From contig QPFY01000012.1 in assembly GCA_003665825.1 (NCBI GenBank), positions 186,001 through 250,000 on the forward strand: a DNA stretch of 64,000 bases, written 5' to 3'. Positions 35,330-47,102 of the stretch are shown here, piece after piece; the first letter of the stretch is position 1; every line of letters begins with the position of its first letter. A program made the position numbers and the translations under genes. The notes under the pieces are model-generated. The model saw nothing but the letters and a program-made list of their open reading frames with translations. It was not told where the DNA came from and searched no databases. The stretch comes from Microbotryum silenes-acaulis. Taxonomy: Eukaryota > Basidiomycota > Microbotryomycetes > Microbotryales > Microbotryaceae.

Positions 35330-36054
35330 GGTCGGAGATGGTTCAAGTCAAAGCGCAGGTGATGCAAAAGGTTATCAAGGAAGTAAGAGAGCGCACGGAG
35401 GCTATTTGAAAGCGAAATTTGGTCGCTGAGTCTGTGGCGAGAGTTTCGGCGCGCCGACGGGCTGGGTGCGAGGCAGGGGTGAAAGTCCGGAACAGACGGT
35501 GCGCTGCGCAGAGTGGTGTCTGACCTTTCTGAGTCAGCCTCGGGGCCGACGGTCTCGCAGAACGGACGCCGGTTTGGGTGTCACAGAAATGCTCCGAACA
35601 AAGCCAGCATCTCATAAGAAACAGTGAAAGTCACGCCCCGTGGAAGAGGCTGTCTCAGTCTCAAGCGTAGGAACTTCCTGCGTATGGCACTGCAAACCAG
35701 GCTGCGGTGGGTCCGCTCTACCTGCGGCTGAGGAGGGCCGAAAGGCGGCGGCTAAGTAGTAGCGACGCCGAGCAGGCTGCGAATATGTGCCATGATGTGT
35801 ACTGAAGAGTGGAGCCCCAACTGGAAGCAGGTGATACCAATCGGTGATCAGGTCATCCCATTTGTTTCCGACACTTTACATCATCTCCGCTTCGCGGCTT
35901 CGGGCCTTGGATGGAGCGTGGCCGTTCCAAACTGTTCCAAGTGCCTGAGAGTGCCTCCACTGCCCTCGATTGTGGGGCGTGGGGCGTCGTTAAGCATTGC
36001 CGGCGACGCTCTCATTCTCGGACCCCTCATCACACCCACTCACCACATTCAAGC
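35330..36054. promoter_or_regulatory. Divergent promoter region, MFS exporter and aldo-keto reductase
   Basis: 725 bases shared by an exporter (-) and a reductase (+). The arrangement would allow joint induction by xenobiotic or carbonyl stress, which is inference only. I found no clear known operator. Confidence 0.35.
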
Positions 36055-37310
36055 ATGTCGACCTACCCACCCATCAAGCTCTCGGATGGCAAAGAGATCC
36101 CGGGCATCGGCTATGGCGTCGGTACGGCCTGGTTCGGCCGCGGCGGGATCGACACCGAACTCGTCGAGGCGATCGTCCTCGCGCTCAAGACGGGCTACAC
36201 CCACATCGACGGCGCACAGGCCTATGGAAACGAGACCAGCGTCGGAGAGGCTCTGAAGCAGGCCGCTATCCCGCGCGAGAAACTATTCAGTTAGTCGTTC
36301 TTTTGGCTTGGTTGGTCCCTCCCCGCCGGCGCCGCGGGAAGAAGTGGGGGAGGGCCGCCGCTCGGAAGTAGCGATGAGCGAGCAGGCGGCTGTTGCCAAG
36401 AAGTGATGAGTAACTGACCGGCTCTTCAAGGTGAAACACTGCACAGTCACAACCAAAGTTGGAGGAGAGGGTCTCAAAGATATCGGAGCCTCTTGCCGCA
36501 AGTCCTTGCAGGAGATGGGAATCAACTACGCTGATCTGTGAGCCCATAAGTGACCTCAACGAGATCGATTGTTCCGATTTCAAGAGTGAGCACTGAACCA
36601 ACTGTTTTGCGCTAATTCATCAGCTACCTCATTCACTGGCCCTACGACTTTGGCAAGGACGGCGTCCCGACGGCCGAAGACTGCTGGAAAGAGATGGAGA
36701 AAGTCAAGGCCGAGGGCTTGGTCAAGTCGATCGGTGTATCCAACTACCGCATCCAAGATTTGGAAAAGACTCTCGCTGTGGCCAAGGATCGACCAGTTGT
36801 GAACCAGATCGAGTTTCACCCGCGAGTGTTTGAGAAGGCCGAGCCCTTGTTCGAATTCAGTGAGTTCTCGCCGCAATTGGACTCGACTTGCTCGGGAAAA
36901 GGCTGAAGCTCCTCCGAACGATATCAAATTCACATGGTTCTATTCAATTTTTCACTCGCGCAGTGAAACAAGAAGGAATCGCTCTCGAAGCGTACGGCCC
37001 CACCACGCCCTTGACAAAGTTGGTCGGCGAGCCGCTCGACTCAGTCTTGAAGCAAGTCGCCACGACGGTCTCTTCTCGCACCGGCTCCAACGCGACCGTC
37101 GAGCCTTCTCAGGTGCTGCTCTTGCTTGCGCACCAACTGGGCGCTGTCGTCATCACGACCTCGAGTAAGGAGTGGAGGATGCAGCAGCAGCTTGAATCGG
37201 CTGGCCTGCCCAAGTTGACCGAGGCCGAAATCGATGAGATTCGAAAGGCCGCCACGCCGCAGCAGAGGAGGTTCATGCAGCACATGGACAATGATGCACC
37301 GGCTTATTAG
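36055..37310 (+). CDS. Aldo-keto reductase (AKR3-like)
   Basis: NADPH-dependent carbonyl reductase, cytosolic. Four exons (36055-36289, 36447-36537, 36624-36859, 36964-37310; 909 nt) give 302 residues, normal for the family. The catalytic tetrad is visible: Asp and Tyr in TGYTHIDGAQAYGNETSVGEAL, Lys in ITTKVGG, and His in YLIHWPYDFG. SIGVSNYRIQDLEKTL and QIEFHPRVF are family signatures. LEAYGPTTPLTKL and TSSKEWRMQQQLESA form the cofactor end. It resembles yeast alpha-keto amide/diketone reductases more than aldose reductases (recalled). It is divergent from the MFS exporter. Confidence 0.9.
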
Positions 37311-37774
37311 ACTGGATTAGATGTTCCCCATAAAATGGTGGAAGGTACTTAAGCCCACTGGAACAGCTATTGCCGACTTCTCGTTCGATCCGGGAGACAC
37401 AATTACAGAAATAGGTTATAGTGATTACGGCTTCGAAGAACATACGCCTAGCATGTATTCCCCTAGCTGCCGCCGTGGGCCCTACCCTCGCTCACCATAC
37501 TCCGGGAAAGACAGGGCTGGGTTTTCTATTTGCTTTTTGAGCTACTTCTGTTCTCCCTCGCCTTTCGATCGCACCCCCCGTCACGAATGTAGTTGGCCGT
37601 CACGCACACCGAGACAACCGTTCGAACCTTCGGTTGCCAAACAGCTGAATGAGCCGCATTCTCAGAGCGGGTCAAAGACGGAACGAACACAAGCATGCGA
37701 TTGCACTTGTCACAAGGAAAGGCTAAAGTCTGATTCTCATTCTGTGATGTACACGACAAAACCTCCTTCCTTCC
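37311..37774. other. Convergent 3' intergenic region
   Basis: Between aldo-keto reductase (+) and beta-mannosidase (-) stops. No gene signal. Confidence 0.45.
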
Positions 37775-40700
37775 TTAAGGTACATATTTGTCTCCGAGGT
37801 CTGTAGTGATGATGATTTCAAGTGAAAGGTCAGCGTCAAAAGTGAGAAGCAGTCGTCACGAGTCAACTCACATCGCCATGAGACCTTGGTCGACTCCTTC
37901 AATCCGGAAACCTTGACAACCCTCTTGTCGCCAGGGATGAGGTCCAAGGCGTTGTCACTCAGCTTGACGTCGTCCGAGAACCAAAGCGTCCACCCCTTGA
38001 CGGGTCGCTCGGCTTGGACCGTGATCTCTCCCTTGGCCACATCAACCTTGACGTCCAAGTTGACAGCCTTCTCGTCAGGCAGGACCAAGAACTTGTACGG
38101 TTCAGGGTAGACCAAGAACCTCGACAAAACCTCCTTGGTCTTGGGATCGACGATCTTGGCCGTGACGACGACCGCAGCCGCGGGGTTTTTGTCGTATTTG
38201 GGGACATCCTTTTTGATCAACTCGCTCGACTGGTTCGCGGCCAAGTTGAAGTCCGTCGACTCTTCCAAAATCTTCTCACCCGAAAGCAACTCGAACGCCT
38301 CGACGACAAGAGTGACCGGCAGTTCCTTGACGAGACCGTTGACGGCCCAGATCTCGACCCATTCAGAATCGACAAAGACCGAAGTCTTAAAATTTTCGGG
38401 GTACTCGCGCTTGTTGTAGCGCTTCATACCGCAGGCGATGGGTGCCATCGATTGCTTGATTGCGTAGTACGCAGGCTTGGGTCGTTCGTAATAGTCGACA
38501 ATGGACCACGAGCTGGAGTTCGGGAATGGTGGAACGAGTTTCAATGATTGAGTCAGCTAGCTTCGATAAACGAGGTGAAATTTGCTGTAATGCGACTCAC
38601 GTGCAGGGGTAGACATCGTTGAGTTGCCACACCAAGGCACCAGAGCAGTAAGCTCGGCCAGGGCCCTTGAACTCGCGGCGGAACAATCGGTATGCCGTCG
38701 ACAAGGTCTCAGCCTGGATGAACTGCGTCGCAAAGACGTAATCCTCAATTTTGAACGAGTGACGGATATTCTCGACGAGGTAGAGCTCGAGACGGCGCTC
38801 GTACCCGTCGGCTTTATTGTGGCTAGCGACGGTTCGGCTCTGGACGTGGCGCTCGGACTCGTCGCCATCGATGAAATCGTCCATAGTTCGGATGTCGGGA
38901 AGACCTTGCATACCGAACTCGGAGACGAAGCGACCGCTGTATAAGACAGAGCACAACGAGAGTAAGTTTGTGTCTCGCTTCCTCCGCATTTGGGAGCCGA
39001 AACGACTCAACGCACCTCAAAAGATCCCAATCCTGGTACCTCTGCTGCGAGCCATGCCAGACGTTCCATTGGTGAATATCACCCACGGTCTTGTCCGTGG
39101 TATCCTTGCCCCCCCAAGGACTTCCAGGGTGGTAGAAGACATCGGTGAGGGCGTTTACGACCTTAGGCAAGGTGTGCTCGTAGATTTCACGAGCAGGGAA
39201 GTTCGTCTTGGTCCAGTCGCTCATGTGGTCCTCTGGGTCGTATTCGAGTTTGCACGTTTCAGCGACCTCTGTTGGTTGCGAGTGCGCCCGTGTCAGTAGT
39301 CTCATTTCAGAGCTTGGAACCGATAAAGAGACGTACGGTAATCCTCGTTGTTACCCGCGTAGAGGGACATGCAAGGGTGCGAGCGGATGCGCAGCACCGC
39401 AGCCTCGGCCTCTCGTCGGACACTCTCCACAAACTCGGGGAAGGCGGGGTACGCTCCACATCCAAACATGAAGTCTTGCCAGACAAGAATTCCCATCTCG
39501 TCGCACGCGTCGTAGAAACAGTCGTGCTCGTAGATACCACCAGCCCACACGCGGATCATGTTCTGGTTCGACTCGATGAGCAGTTGCAGCCACGAGCGGT
39601 AGCGCTGTTCGGTTCCGTTGGTGATGAAGTTGTCGATGGGAATCCAGTTGGAGCCACCGCAGAACTGAGCGACGTTGTTGACCTCAAAGTAAAACGAGGT
39701 ACCTTCTTGGTCCTTGAGAGGCTCCTGGACGAGGCGCAATCGTCGGAAACCGAATCGCTTCGACACGGTTTGCAGAACCTTGCCATCCTCGGACACGAGA
39801 TCACATTGGGCGGTGTAGAGAGGTTGAGCACCGAGTCCAACGGACCACCAAAGCTCGATCTCATCGGCCTTGAAGGACCATTCAGCCTTCTCGTTCGAGT
39901 TGCCCCCGGTCGAGACCTTTTTGAAGACCTTGCCAGCAGGGTCGAGCACGGTGAGGTTGGTCGTCAATTGCTTGTTGGTCAGTTGAACCTCGAGCGAAAG
40001 AGTCGCATCGAGCTTCTCCGAGACCAGAGCAACAGGGTGCAAGTCGAGGATTCGGTCGGCAAAGATCTCGACGCGGACTTCCTTCCACGGACCAGCGGTC
40101 ATGAGAGTCGGTCCCCAGTCCCAGCCCCAACCGTAACCCGCTTTTCGGACGAACAAACGAGCGGCATCGCCATTCCACAGAGGCATGTGCTTGCCCTTGC
40201 CCAAGTGCTGCATAACACAGATGTCAGAGAGAGAGAAGCGCCTGAAGTCTTTAGTCAAGCATGTCGGCGATCACGACAAGTCCAAACGAAAGGGACGACA
40301 ACGAACCTTTTGCTCAATCATTCGGCCCTTGATGACTGCCGAGGTGAAGACAAACACAAGGTGATTCTCCCCTTGCTTGACCTGTTCCGAGACGGTCACA
40401 CTGGGGGGCAAAGGTGGCATGTCCGAGACGGTGATGAGCCACAGCTTCGGGATGTGTGTGCGGCGGCGCCTGCCGCCGGCTGTTTAGGAGTATTCCAACT
40501 GACCGCTCGGGAGTGAACATGTTGTCGCTCTCCAGAATCTTCTTGCCATTCACTACAAACCAGATAGTCCCAAGATCAGTCCTGGCTGCATTCAATGGGC
40601 TTCACCATGACTCGCTGGCACTGTACGACTCACAAAAGACGGTAGCGAACGTGTCGAGGCCCTCAAAGACGAGGTCGACCTTGTCGTTCTTTTGGGGTGC

Positions 40701-41134
40701 TTGTTCGAGTTTGAAGCTGGTACGATACAGCCAGTCCTCTTCTCCGACCCATTGCACGAGCTTTAGGCCGATCGTTGCAGCGCGAGTGGTCAGCACTTGG
40801 CCAGGAGGCGTGTGGACTGACCGAACATCGCCTCGAATCGAACGGCCGCACCCCCACTTTTGGGCGGGGGCCGAGGTTCCCAAAAACGGCTCTACAGCAA
40901 AATGAAGGGTCTTTGCGGGGCGCTTACCTCGTCGTTGCACTTCTTGTAAGGATCGGGGATCTTTCCGACGGCCAAGAGCTCGACCTGAATCATGGACGGC
41001 ATCTGCACACACGTGGTCCAGCCCGACTCGAGCGCCTTTTCGCCGACGATCTGCTCGGGCGAACTGAGCGCCTTGACCGGCGACTGGCGCCATTCCCACT
41101 TGGAAGCGTCCGAGGAGAGATTCAGCGTCTTCAT
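37775..41134 (-). CDS. Beta-mannosidase, glycoside hydrolase family 2
   Basis: Exo-enzyme releasing mannose from the non-reducing end of beta-mannosides, in mannan or N-glycan turnover. Nine exons: 41134-40928, 40760-40634, 40552-40504, 40400-40307, 40207-39337, 39268-39016, 38936-38601, 38512-37872, 37800-37775 (2604 nt, 867 residues). It opens LSSDASKWEWRQ; no signal peptide is seen, so it is probably cytosolic or vacuolar (GH2 type B). Landmarks: WVGEEDWLYRTSF, GLDTFATVFLNGKKILESDNMF, AGYGWGWDWGP, the acid/base Glu in YAGNNEDYQ (about residue 448), QWNVWHG, and the nucleophile Glu in FVSEFGMQG (about 541). The last coding exon is 26 nt (YLGDKYVP). Introns are 68-167 nt. Confidence 0.93.
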
Positions 41135-42037
41135 TGTCGGTGAAATACGTTGTTCTTGGATGGGGTCAAAAAAGCGGCGAGGGTAAGGGAGAGCGGGAAG
41201 AGAAAGGGGAGCGGGGAGGAAGATCCCGATCGATCAAAGAGCAGGCAAGGGAGAGCGTCCGAAAATTGTTTAAGCGAAGTTCAACCGCGAACCGTCAGCG
41301 ATCGAGGAGCTACGAGCGGAGGGCAATTTTGCCAGTGCATTCAACAGCCCGCGCGAGGTTCGCGAAGAGAGCCCATCCTAAAAAAGAGCGGCTAGCTGCA
41401 AGAGCACATCTGACCTTGGTGCCGGCTGCCAGGCATGTTGAACCGCCAGGCTGGCACCTCTTAAACTCGCGCTGGGCTGGCGCGCCGGGACCGGTCATTA
41501 ACCCGGTCGCCCAGAGCTCCTTGCGAGCTGGGTATATGCGGATGCTGGCCTGTGCGCTCGGTCAACGGCCCCGACGATCCGCCGGCCAATTCTTTCCCAG
41601 GCGCTGCCCGAGGCACCCCGCCGCTTCCGCGCGCAAGCTTATCCGCCTGCGTGTCCGAAGCTCTCTCGCCGGCAACAGTCAACGGCCGACGGTGAAAGTC
41701 ACACACTCACAAGGGCCGAGCGCGGTCAAAAAGGGGCGCCACCTTTTGAGCGTGTGAGCGTGTTTTCAGGCGTGGATCGGACAAATCCAAGCAATCGAGA
41801 GGTCGGTCCCCGGTTTCTAAAGGGGGAAAAGCAGACCTATGTTGCGGGCGTGGGCAAATTGTGGAGGTCGGTGCCTTCAGATATCCGGGGCTTGGATCGC
41901 TTTCCCATCCGATTCCACCACCGGATCTTTCGGCATCGAGCTTTCACTCATCCTTACCTTCGCTTGAATCGCTTCCCCCGGTCCCCCTCTCCCTCGGCAT
42001 CTCGCGCCTACTACAGTCTGTGTATCGGATTGCCTCG
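41135..42037. promoter_or_regulatory. Shared divergent promoter of beta-mannosidase and GH1 beta-glucosidase
   Basis: About 0.9 kb separating two divergent glycosidase genes, so both promoters must lie here. It is GC-rich with several GGGG runs near 41130-41220 and 41820. I cannot assign a defined regulator site such as a CreA/Mig1 GCGGGG box with confidence. Confidence 0.45.
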
Positions 42038-44055
42038 ATGCCGTACTCGTCCGCATCCTTGGCTCTGCCGCGTGGCTTCCGACATGGCTTTGCAACCGCC
42101 TCCTATCAGGTACGTTCGCCGTCGACCTTGTTTACCGGTTGGGCCGCTCGCTCTCTCCGCCTCGCGGCCTCGGCCTTCCTCCGACGCCCCGGGTGCGAAC
42201 CCAAGCAAGGGCGACAGACGAGACCGCGGCGCGCGCCTGACCATACGCGGTCCTCGAGCTAGAGCTGACATAATGGTTACTGGGCTCGATAGATCGAAGG
42301 TAGCGTCGATGTCGACGGTCGAGGCAGCACCGTCTGGGACGACATGTGCCAACGCAAGAACGAGGACGGCTCGCTCAAGGTCGTCGACGGCACTGACGGC
42401 AGCCTCGCGACCGACTCCTACCGTCGCTACAGCGAGGACATTGCCCTCATGAAGAGCTACGGCGCCAACTGCTACGTGAGTTGACAACCACTTTTATCGT
42501 GACGATCCATGGTCCCTCACCCGGATCGGCTGGATTACACACAAGTACACGAACCTCCCCAAGCTGCATGACAGAAATAACCGGCTGCTAACACCCCCAC
42601 CCCCTCTCCCCGCCGGTCAATAGCGATTCAGCATCGCCTGGGCCCGCATCATCCCTCTCGGTGGTGCAAGTGACCCCGTAAACCCCCTTGGAATCAAAGT
42701 GGGTCTTCGTCCACAGTCCCGAATGTGCCACCTCATTGCAAGTCGCTCACGCCTTCCCCCCCCCTACCGTCCCCCACTTTGGCGAAAACCCTGCCACTCT
42801 TCCTCTCCCCAACTAGTTCTATTCGGATCTCATCGACGAGCTGCTTGCCAACGGGATCGAGCCTCTCGTTACCCTCTATCATTGGGATACCCCTTCGGCG
42901 TTGCAAGAACGTTACAACGGCTGGCTCGATGGCGAGCAAATCACGCGCGATTTCGTCAACTACGCTCGAGTCTGCTTCGACGCGTTCGGTGATCGCGTCA
43001 AGTGCTGGATCACCCTGAACGAGCCTTACTGCGAGTCCATCCTCGGTCACTTGTTGGGGATCCACGCCCCCGGCCGAACATCGAACCGAGCGCAGTCCGC
43101 CGTCGGCGATTCGGTCCACGAGCCTTGGATCGCCGGCCACAACCAGATCCTCGCCCATGCCCACGTCTCGGACCTGTACAACAAGCAATATCGACACAGG
43201 GCCATCGGCGGTCGAGGTCAGATCAGTATCGCCTTGAACGGTGACTGGAACGAGCCCTACAATCAGGAACCGGCGACGATCGCTGCGGCCCAACGAGCGA
43301 ACGAAGCCTGGGTTGCCTGGTTCGCCGACCCCATCTACCTCGGTCGGGACTACCCCGCCAGTCTTCGTGCCCAACTCGGTTCGCGGTTACCCCAGTTCAC
43401 ATCGGCTGAGCTTGATTTGCTCAAGGCCAACATTCCCGAGTTCTACGGCATGAACCACTACACGACGAACCTAGTCAAGCCTTTGCCCGAACCGGCGGAC
43501 GCGCTCAACTACAACGGCAACGTCTCATTGCACCACACCTACCCCGACACGGGCAAGTTGATCGGCACACCTTCGCAATGCTCATGGCACTTCAACGTCC
43601 CCTGGGGTTTCCGCAAGCTCCTCGGCTGGATCTGGGACCGCTACCACATCCCGATCGTCGTGACCGAGAACGGGTACCCCGTCACGGACGAGAACAACTT
43701 TTCGCTAGAGAAGGCAATCGACGATACCGAACGCTGCAAGTTCTACGAGTCTTACCTCAACGAGATGGAGAAGGCCATGTTGCTCGACGGCGTCGACGTG
43801 AGGGGTTACTGCGCTTGGTCGTTGTTGGACAACTTTGAATGGGCCGAAGGGTACATCCCTCGGTTCGGGTGCACCCACGTCGACTACAAGACGATGAAGC
43901 GGACACCCAAGAAGAGTTCCAAGGCCATTAGGGAATGGTTCGCTGCGCGGGAAGCCAAGGGCTCGTCCTCGACTGCGTCCATGATCCCTTCGAGCGTCGT
44001 CAACCTCATGAAGAACTCCAACTTTGAAGTTTCGGCCGAAGCCGTCATCGCTTGA
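42038..44055 (+). CDS. Beta-glucosidase, glycoside hydrolase family 1
   Basis: Hydrolyses cellobiose and aryl beta-glucosides. Four exons (42038-42109, 42293-42475, 42624-42698, 42817-44055; 1569 nt) give 522 residues. The protein starts at PRGFRHGFATASYQIEGSVD, so there is no signal peptide and it is likely intracellular. Catalytic acid/base Glu is in WITLNEPYC (about residue 176) and the nucleophile in VVTENGYPV (about 392). FSIAWARIIP, YHWDTPSAL, FYGMNHYTTNLV and CAWSLLDNFEWAEGY are family motifs. The C-terminal 40 residues are Ser-rich and not conserved. It likely acts with the divergent beta-mannosidase on imported plant-wall oligosaccharides (inference). Confidence 0.95.
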
Positions 44056-44383
44056 GCGCTTCTCGCGCGGTAGAAGAAGGGCCTAGAGCCCTATTTCCTG
44101 ATACCTCTTTCTTTGCGTTCGTGATTCTGTTTGCATAGACTATCAGTCGATCTAGTACGTAGAGGGTATTTGTTCCTGCTCCGTCCTTCCTCCATCTATC
44201 AATTCTCAAACTCTGGCTCTTTCTATCATTTTGTACAATCAATCGTGTGGCGGCGCATGCAATACCTGACCATTTATTTGTCCCCATCGTATCGAAGATG
44301 CGTTCGTCGTTCCCTGGAGAAAATGTACACGTTCCAAACGCGAAAAAGCTACACTCCTTAAGATATGCGTTCCCCGTGCCGAC
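44056..44383. other. Convergent 3' intergenic region
   Basis: Between the beta-glucosidase (+) and UDP-xylose synthase (-) stops. T- and A-rich 3'-UTR sequence; no gene. Confidence 0.5.
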
Positions 44384-46702
44384 TCAATACTCGCCTTCGA
44401 GTTCGTTCGCAAAGTACAGAATACACTCCCTGATCCCAGCCACCGTGGTCCACCTCGGCTGCCACCCCAATTCTTGCCTCGCCCTCGAAATATCCGGTCT
44501 ACGTCTCGGCGGATCGTCAACGACAGCGGCCTCGTAAATAATTTCCGACATTTCATCCTCATCCACCTGCGCCGCTTTGCCCATCACCGACGTTTCGGCA
44601 ACTTGTCTTGCATCGGTCAAGCTCAACCGCTTCTCATTCCCTTCCCTCAACGAAGGCGAATAATACGCCTCGTACTCGTCCTCGCGTCTGGACAAATCCG
44701 AACGACGAGAAATCTCACCGTCCTTTCGCATCTTGTGAACGGTGTCGCGGATGACGTGCGCCCATTCGGCGACGGTCGCTTCGTCCTCGGAACCGATGTT
44801 GACCGGTTCGACAAAGGTCGAGGCCATCAGTGCGATCAAGCCGGAGACCAAATCATGCACAAACTGTATGAGATTAGGACGATAGCACCCATAGTTAGAT
44901 ACTGATATTCCGGAGCAGATGTCGTAAGTCACGATCGTTGAAAGCCTACCATCAAAGACCTCGTTGCTGTCCCATCGCCGTAGATCCGGATCGGCTCCCC
45001 CTTCAAAGCCGCTACGATAAAGTTGGACACCAATCTCCCATCGTCCATATTCATCCTCGGGCCGTAGCAGTTGAAGATACGTGCGACGCGGACATCGACC
45101 CCGTCTTGACGATGATAGCCGTACGTCAGGGCTTCCGCGACTCGTTTGCCTGAATAGCAAAGAAGTCAGGTGGGATCCAAGTTTTGAACGAAGGGCAACA
45201 CCAAAGCGCACCTTCGTCATAACACGCCCTCGGTCCCACAGGATTGACATGGCCCCAATACGTTTCCTGCTGGGGATGTTGTTCGGGACTGCCGTAGATC
45301 TCACTCGTCGAGGAGAGGAGGAATCGCGCTTTGACACGCTTCGCTAGACCAAGCATGTTGAAGGTGCCGAGGAAGTTGGTCTTGAGCGTCTTGACCGCGT
45401 TGGCTTGGTACGCTCTGCGCGTGAGTGCAGAGAAGGACGTTCTGAGTCAGGATTCCCAAGGGGGAGGATGCTTTGATCGAGGTGAGAGGACTAACTTGGG
45501 TGAAGCGGGACAAGCGAGATGATAAATCTGATCGACTTCGACCATGAAGGGTTCGGTCACATCGGCTCGAACCAATTCGAAATTGGGATGGCCGACTGGT
45601 TCGCATGAGAATGTGGAGTACAAGTCAGCCTTTGCGTTCGCTTCGTCTTCATCGGAGCCCCACCACTTACCCCAGTGGGAGATGGACGTTTTGGAACCGG
45701 AGAAAAAGTTATCGAGTACAACGACATCGTGGCCCGAGCACATCAAGCGATCCTGGAAAGGTGAAGCATAGCCATTTTGAACACCACCTCTTGTTCGATC
45801 AAGTGAGCACATGATTCACTCACGACCAAATGACTACCGACGAAGCCCGCTCCGCCGGTCACCAGGACCCTCCTCCGATCCTTCTGGGCTAGCCTCCGTA
45901 CCGGCGGGAACGTCGACCTCTGCGTGAAGCTGACGGAGCGAAACGAGGCGCCCGACGATTGCCTCGAGTGATGACCGCCGTATGCGGTGGAGGATCCCCC
46001 GCTGCTATGCAGCATCGGAGCGCTCGAGGGATGGTCGTAACCGAGTTGCAGGACGGGGGTCGAAGGGTACGGGTCGTTCCCAAAATCCGAGTCAGCGCTG
46101 GCTTGAATAGCGGATTGCGAAAGGTATAAAGATTGGAGCTGATTGGGAGCCAAGGAGGACGTCAGATGACAAAAGTAGCGCTCGATCCCATTCTCAACAC
46201 CCACCAAGTCCAAGGGCAGTCCATCGATGGAGGAAATGGTGTTGCCGTCCCGGTCGACGGTCGGCGCAAGCACGATCGAGCCATTGCTGGCATGGCTACG
46301 CAAACTGAGGTCGCTGCACCTCTTGGACAGCCGATGCCGAGCCTGTGCCTGTGCTTGTGCGATCCTCTTGGGTGTGCCTCCCACGGATGACCTCGGTGTG
46401 AATGGCCCCGCTAGTCGAGTCAGCCTGTCGTCGTCGATGTCTTGGTCTGTGTCCCGGTCATTCCCCTGCTCAGGCCCCCTAGGATCTTGATCGTGATCGA
46501 GCTCGTGGTGTTGGCTCTCGATCAAAGACGATCCCCGCTGAGGGAACGCCGGCTGCTGGTGCCGCAAGAGCGGTTCGTGCGATCGATCGAGCGAGTCCGG
46601 GTCCGAGTCGGCCTTGGTTGGGGTGTTGGACCGCGACGAGGCTTTGATCGTGTCCGCTCGAGAGAGCGGCATCCATCTTGGTGGAAAGCCAGGTTCGGCC
46701 AT
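44384..46702 (-). CDS. UXS1: UDP-glucuronate decarboxylase (UDP-xylose synthase)
   Basis: NAD-dependent short-chain dehydrogenase/reductase enzyme making UDP-xylose for capsule or wall xylans and glycolipids. Five exons (46702-45824, 45752-45496, 45414-45212, 45149-44950, 44863-44384; 2019 nt) give 672 residues. Rossmann glycine loop [17 protein letters not shown] at about residue 280; [50 protein letters not shown]; catalytic Tyr and Lys in [35 protein letters not shown]. About 275 residues upstream are Ser/Arg/Asp-rich and seem disordered, with no obvious membrane anchor. An insert of about 85 residues before [15 protein letters not shown] is also unusual. The ATG at 46702 is the first in frame before the disordered part. 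Confidence 0.92.
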
Positions 46703-47102
46703 CGTTTTCTTGGGCAAAGTCGACCGCCGAGAGCACAAGCAGCAGCGCAAACGGGGCGAGGCGAGGCGAGACGAGCGACGGTCACAGTTCACGCGTTCAC
46801 GATTCACATGAGAAGGGAGTCGGACTGCTCGATTCTGCTACCCCGTGCTCACTCAGGCACAGACGGCGAACAGCCGAATTGGGCAAACGCTGGCCAATGG
46901 CGATCATTTCCCGTATCGGATGCATAGTGTGTGTGGAATGTTTTAGGTCTCACTAGTCTTTACCCCTCGCAAAATCAACAGAGGACGAACTTGGGTAGGC
47001 AAAAATCGCTTTTTGTAAAATTTATCATCATAGTTCGGTTCCTTTTCTTGGTCATGCCAGCCAGAGAAGAAACAAGTAGAGCTTCGTTCCTCACGACCAC
47101 GC
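46703..47102. promoter_or_regulatory. UXS1 promoter and aldolase 3' flank
   Basis: 400 bases between two minus-strand genes. GGCGAGGCGAGGCGAG repeats lie at 46755-46770, within 70 bases upstream of the UXS1 start. No other gene is seen. Confidence 0.4.

Noticed and set aside
39272..40516. 414-codon plus-strand frame
   Set aside because: It is antisense to the main exon of beta-mannosidase, whose catalytic motifs are clear. Long antisense frames are a by-product of high GC3.
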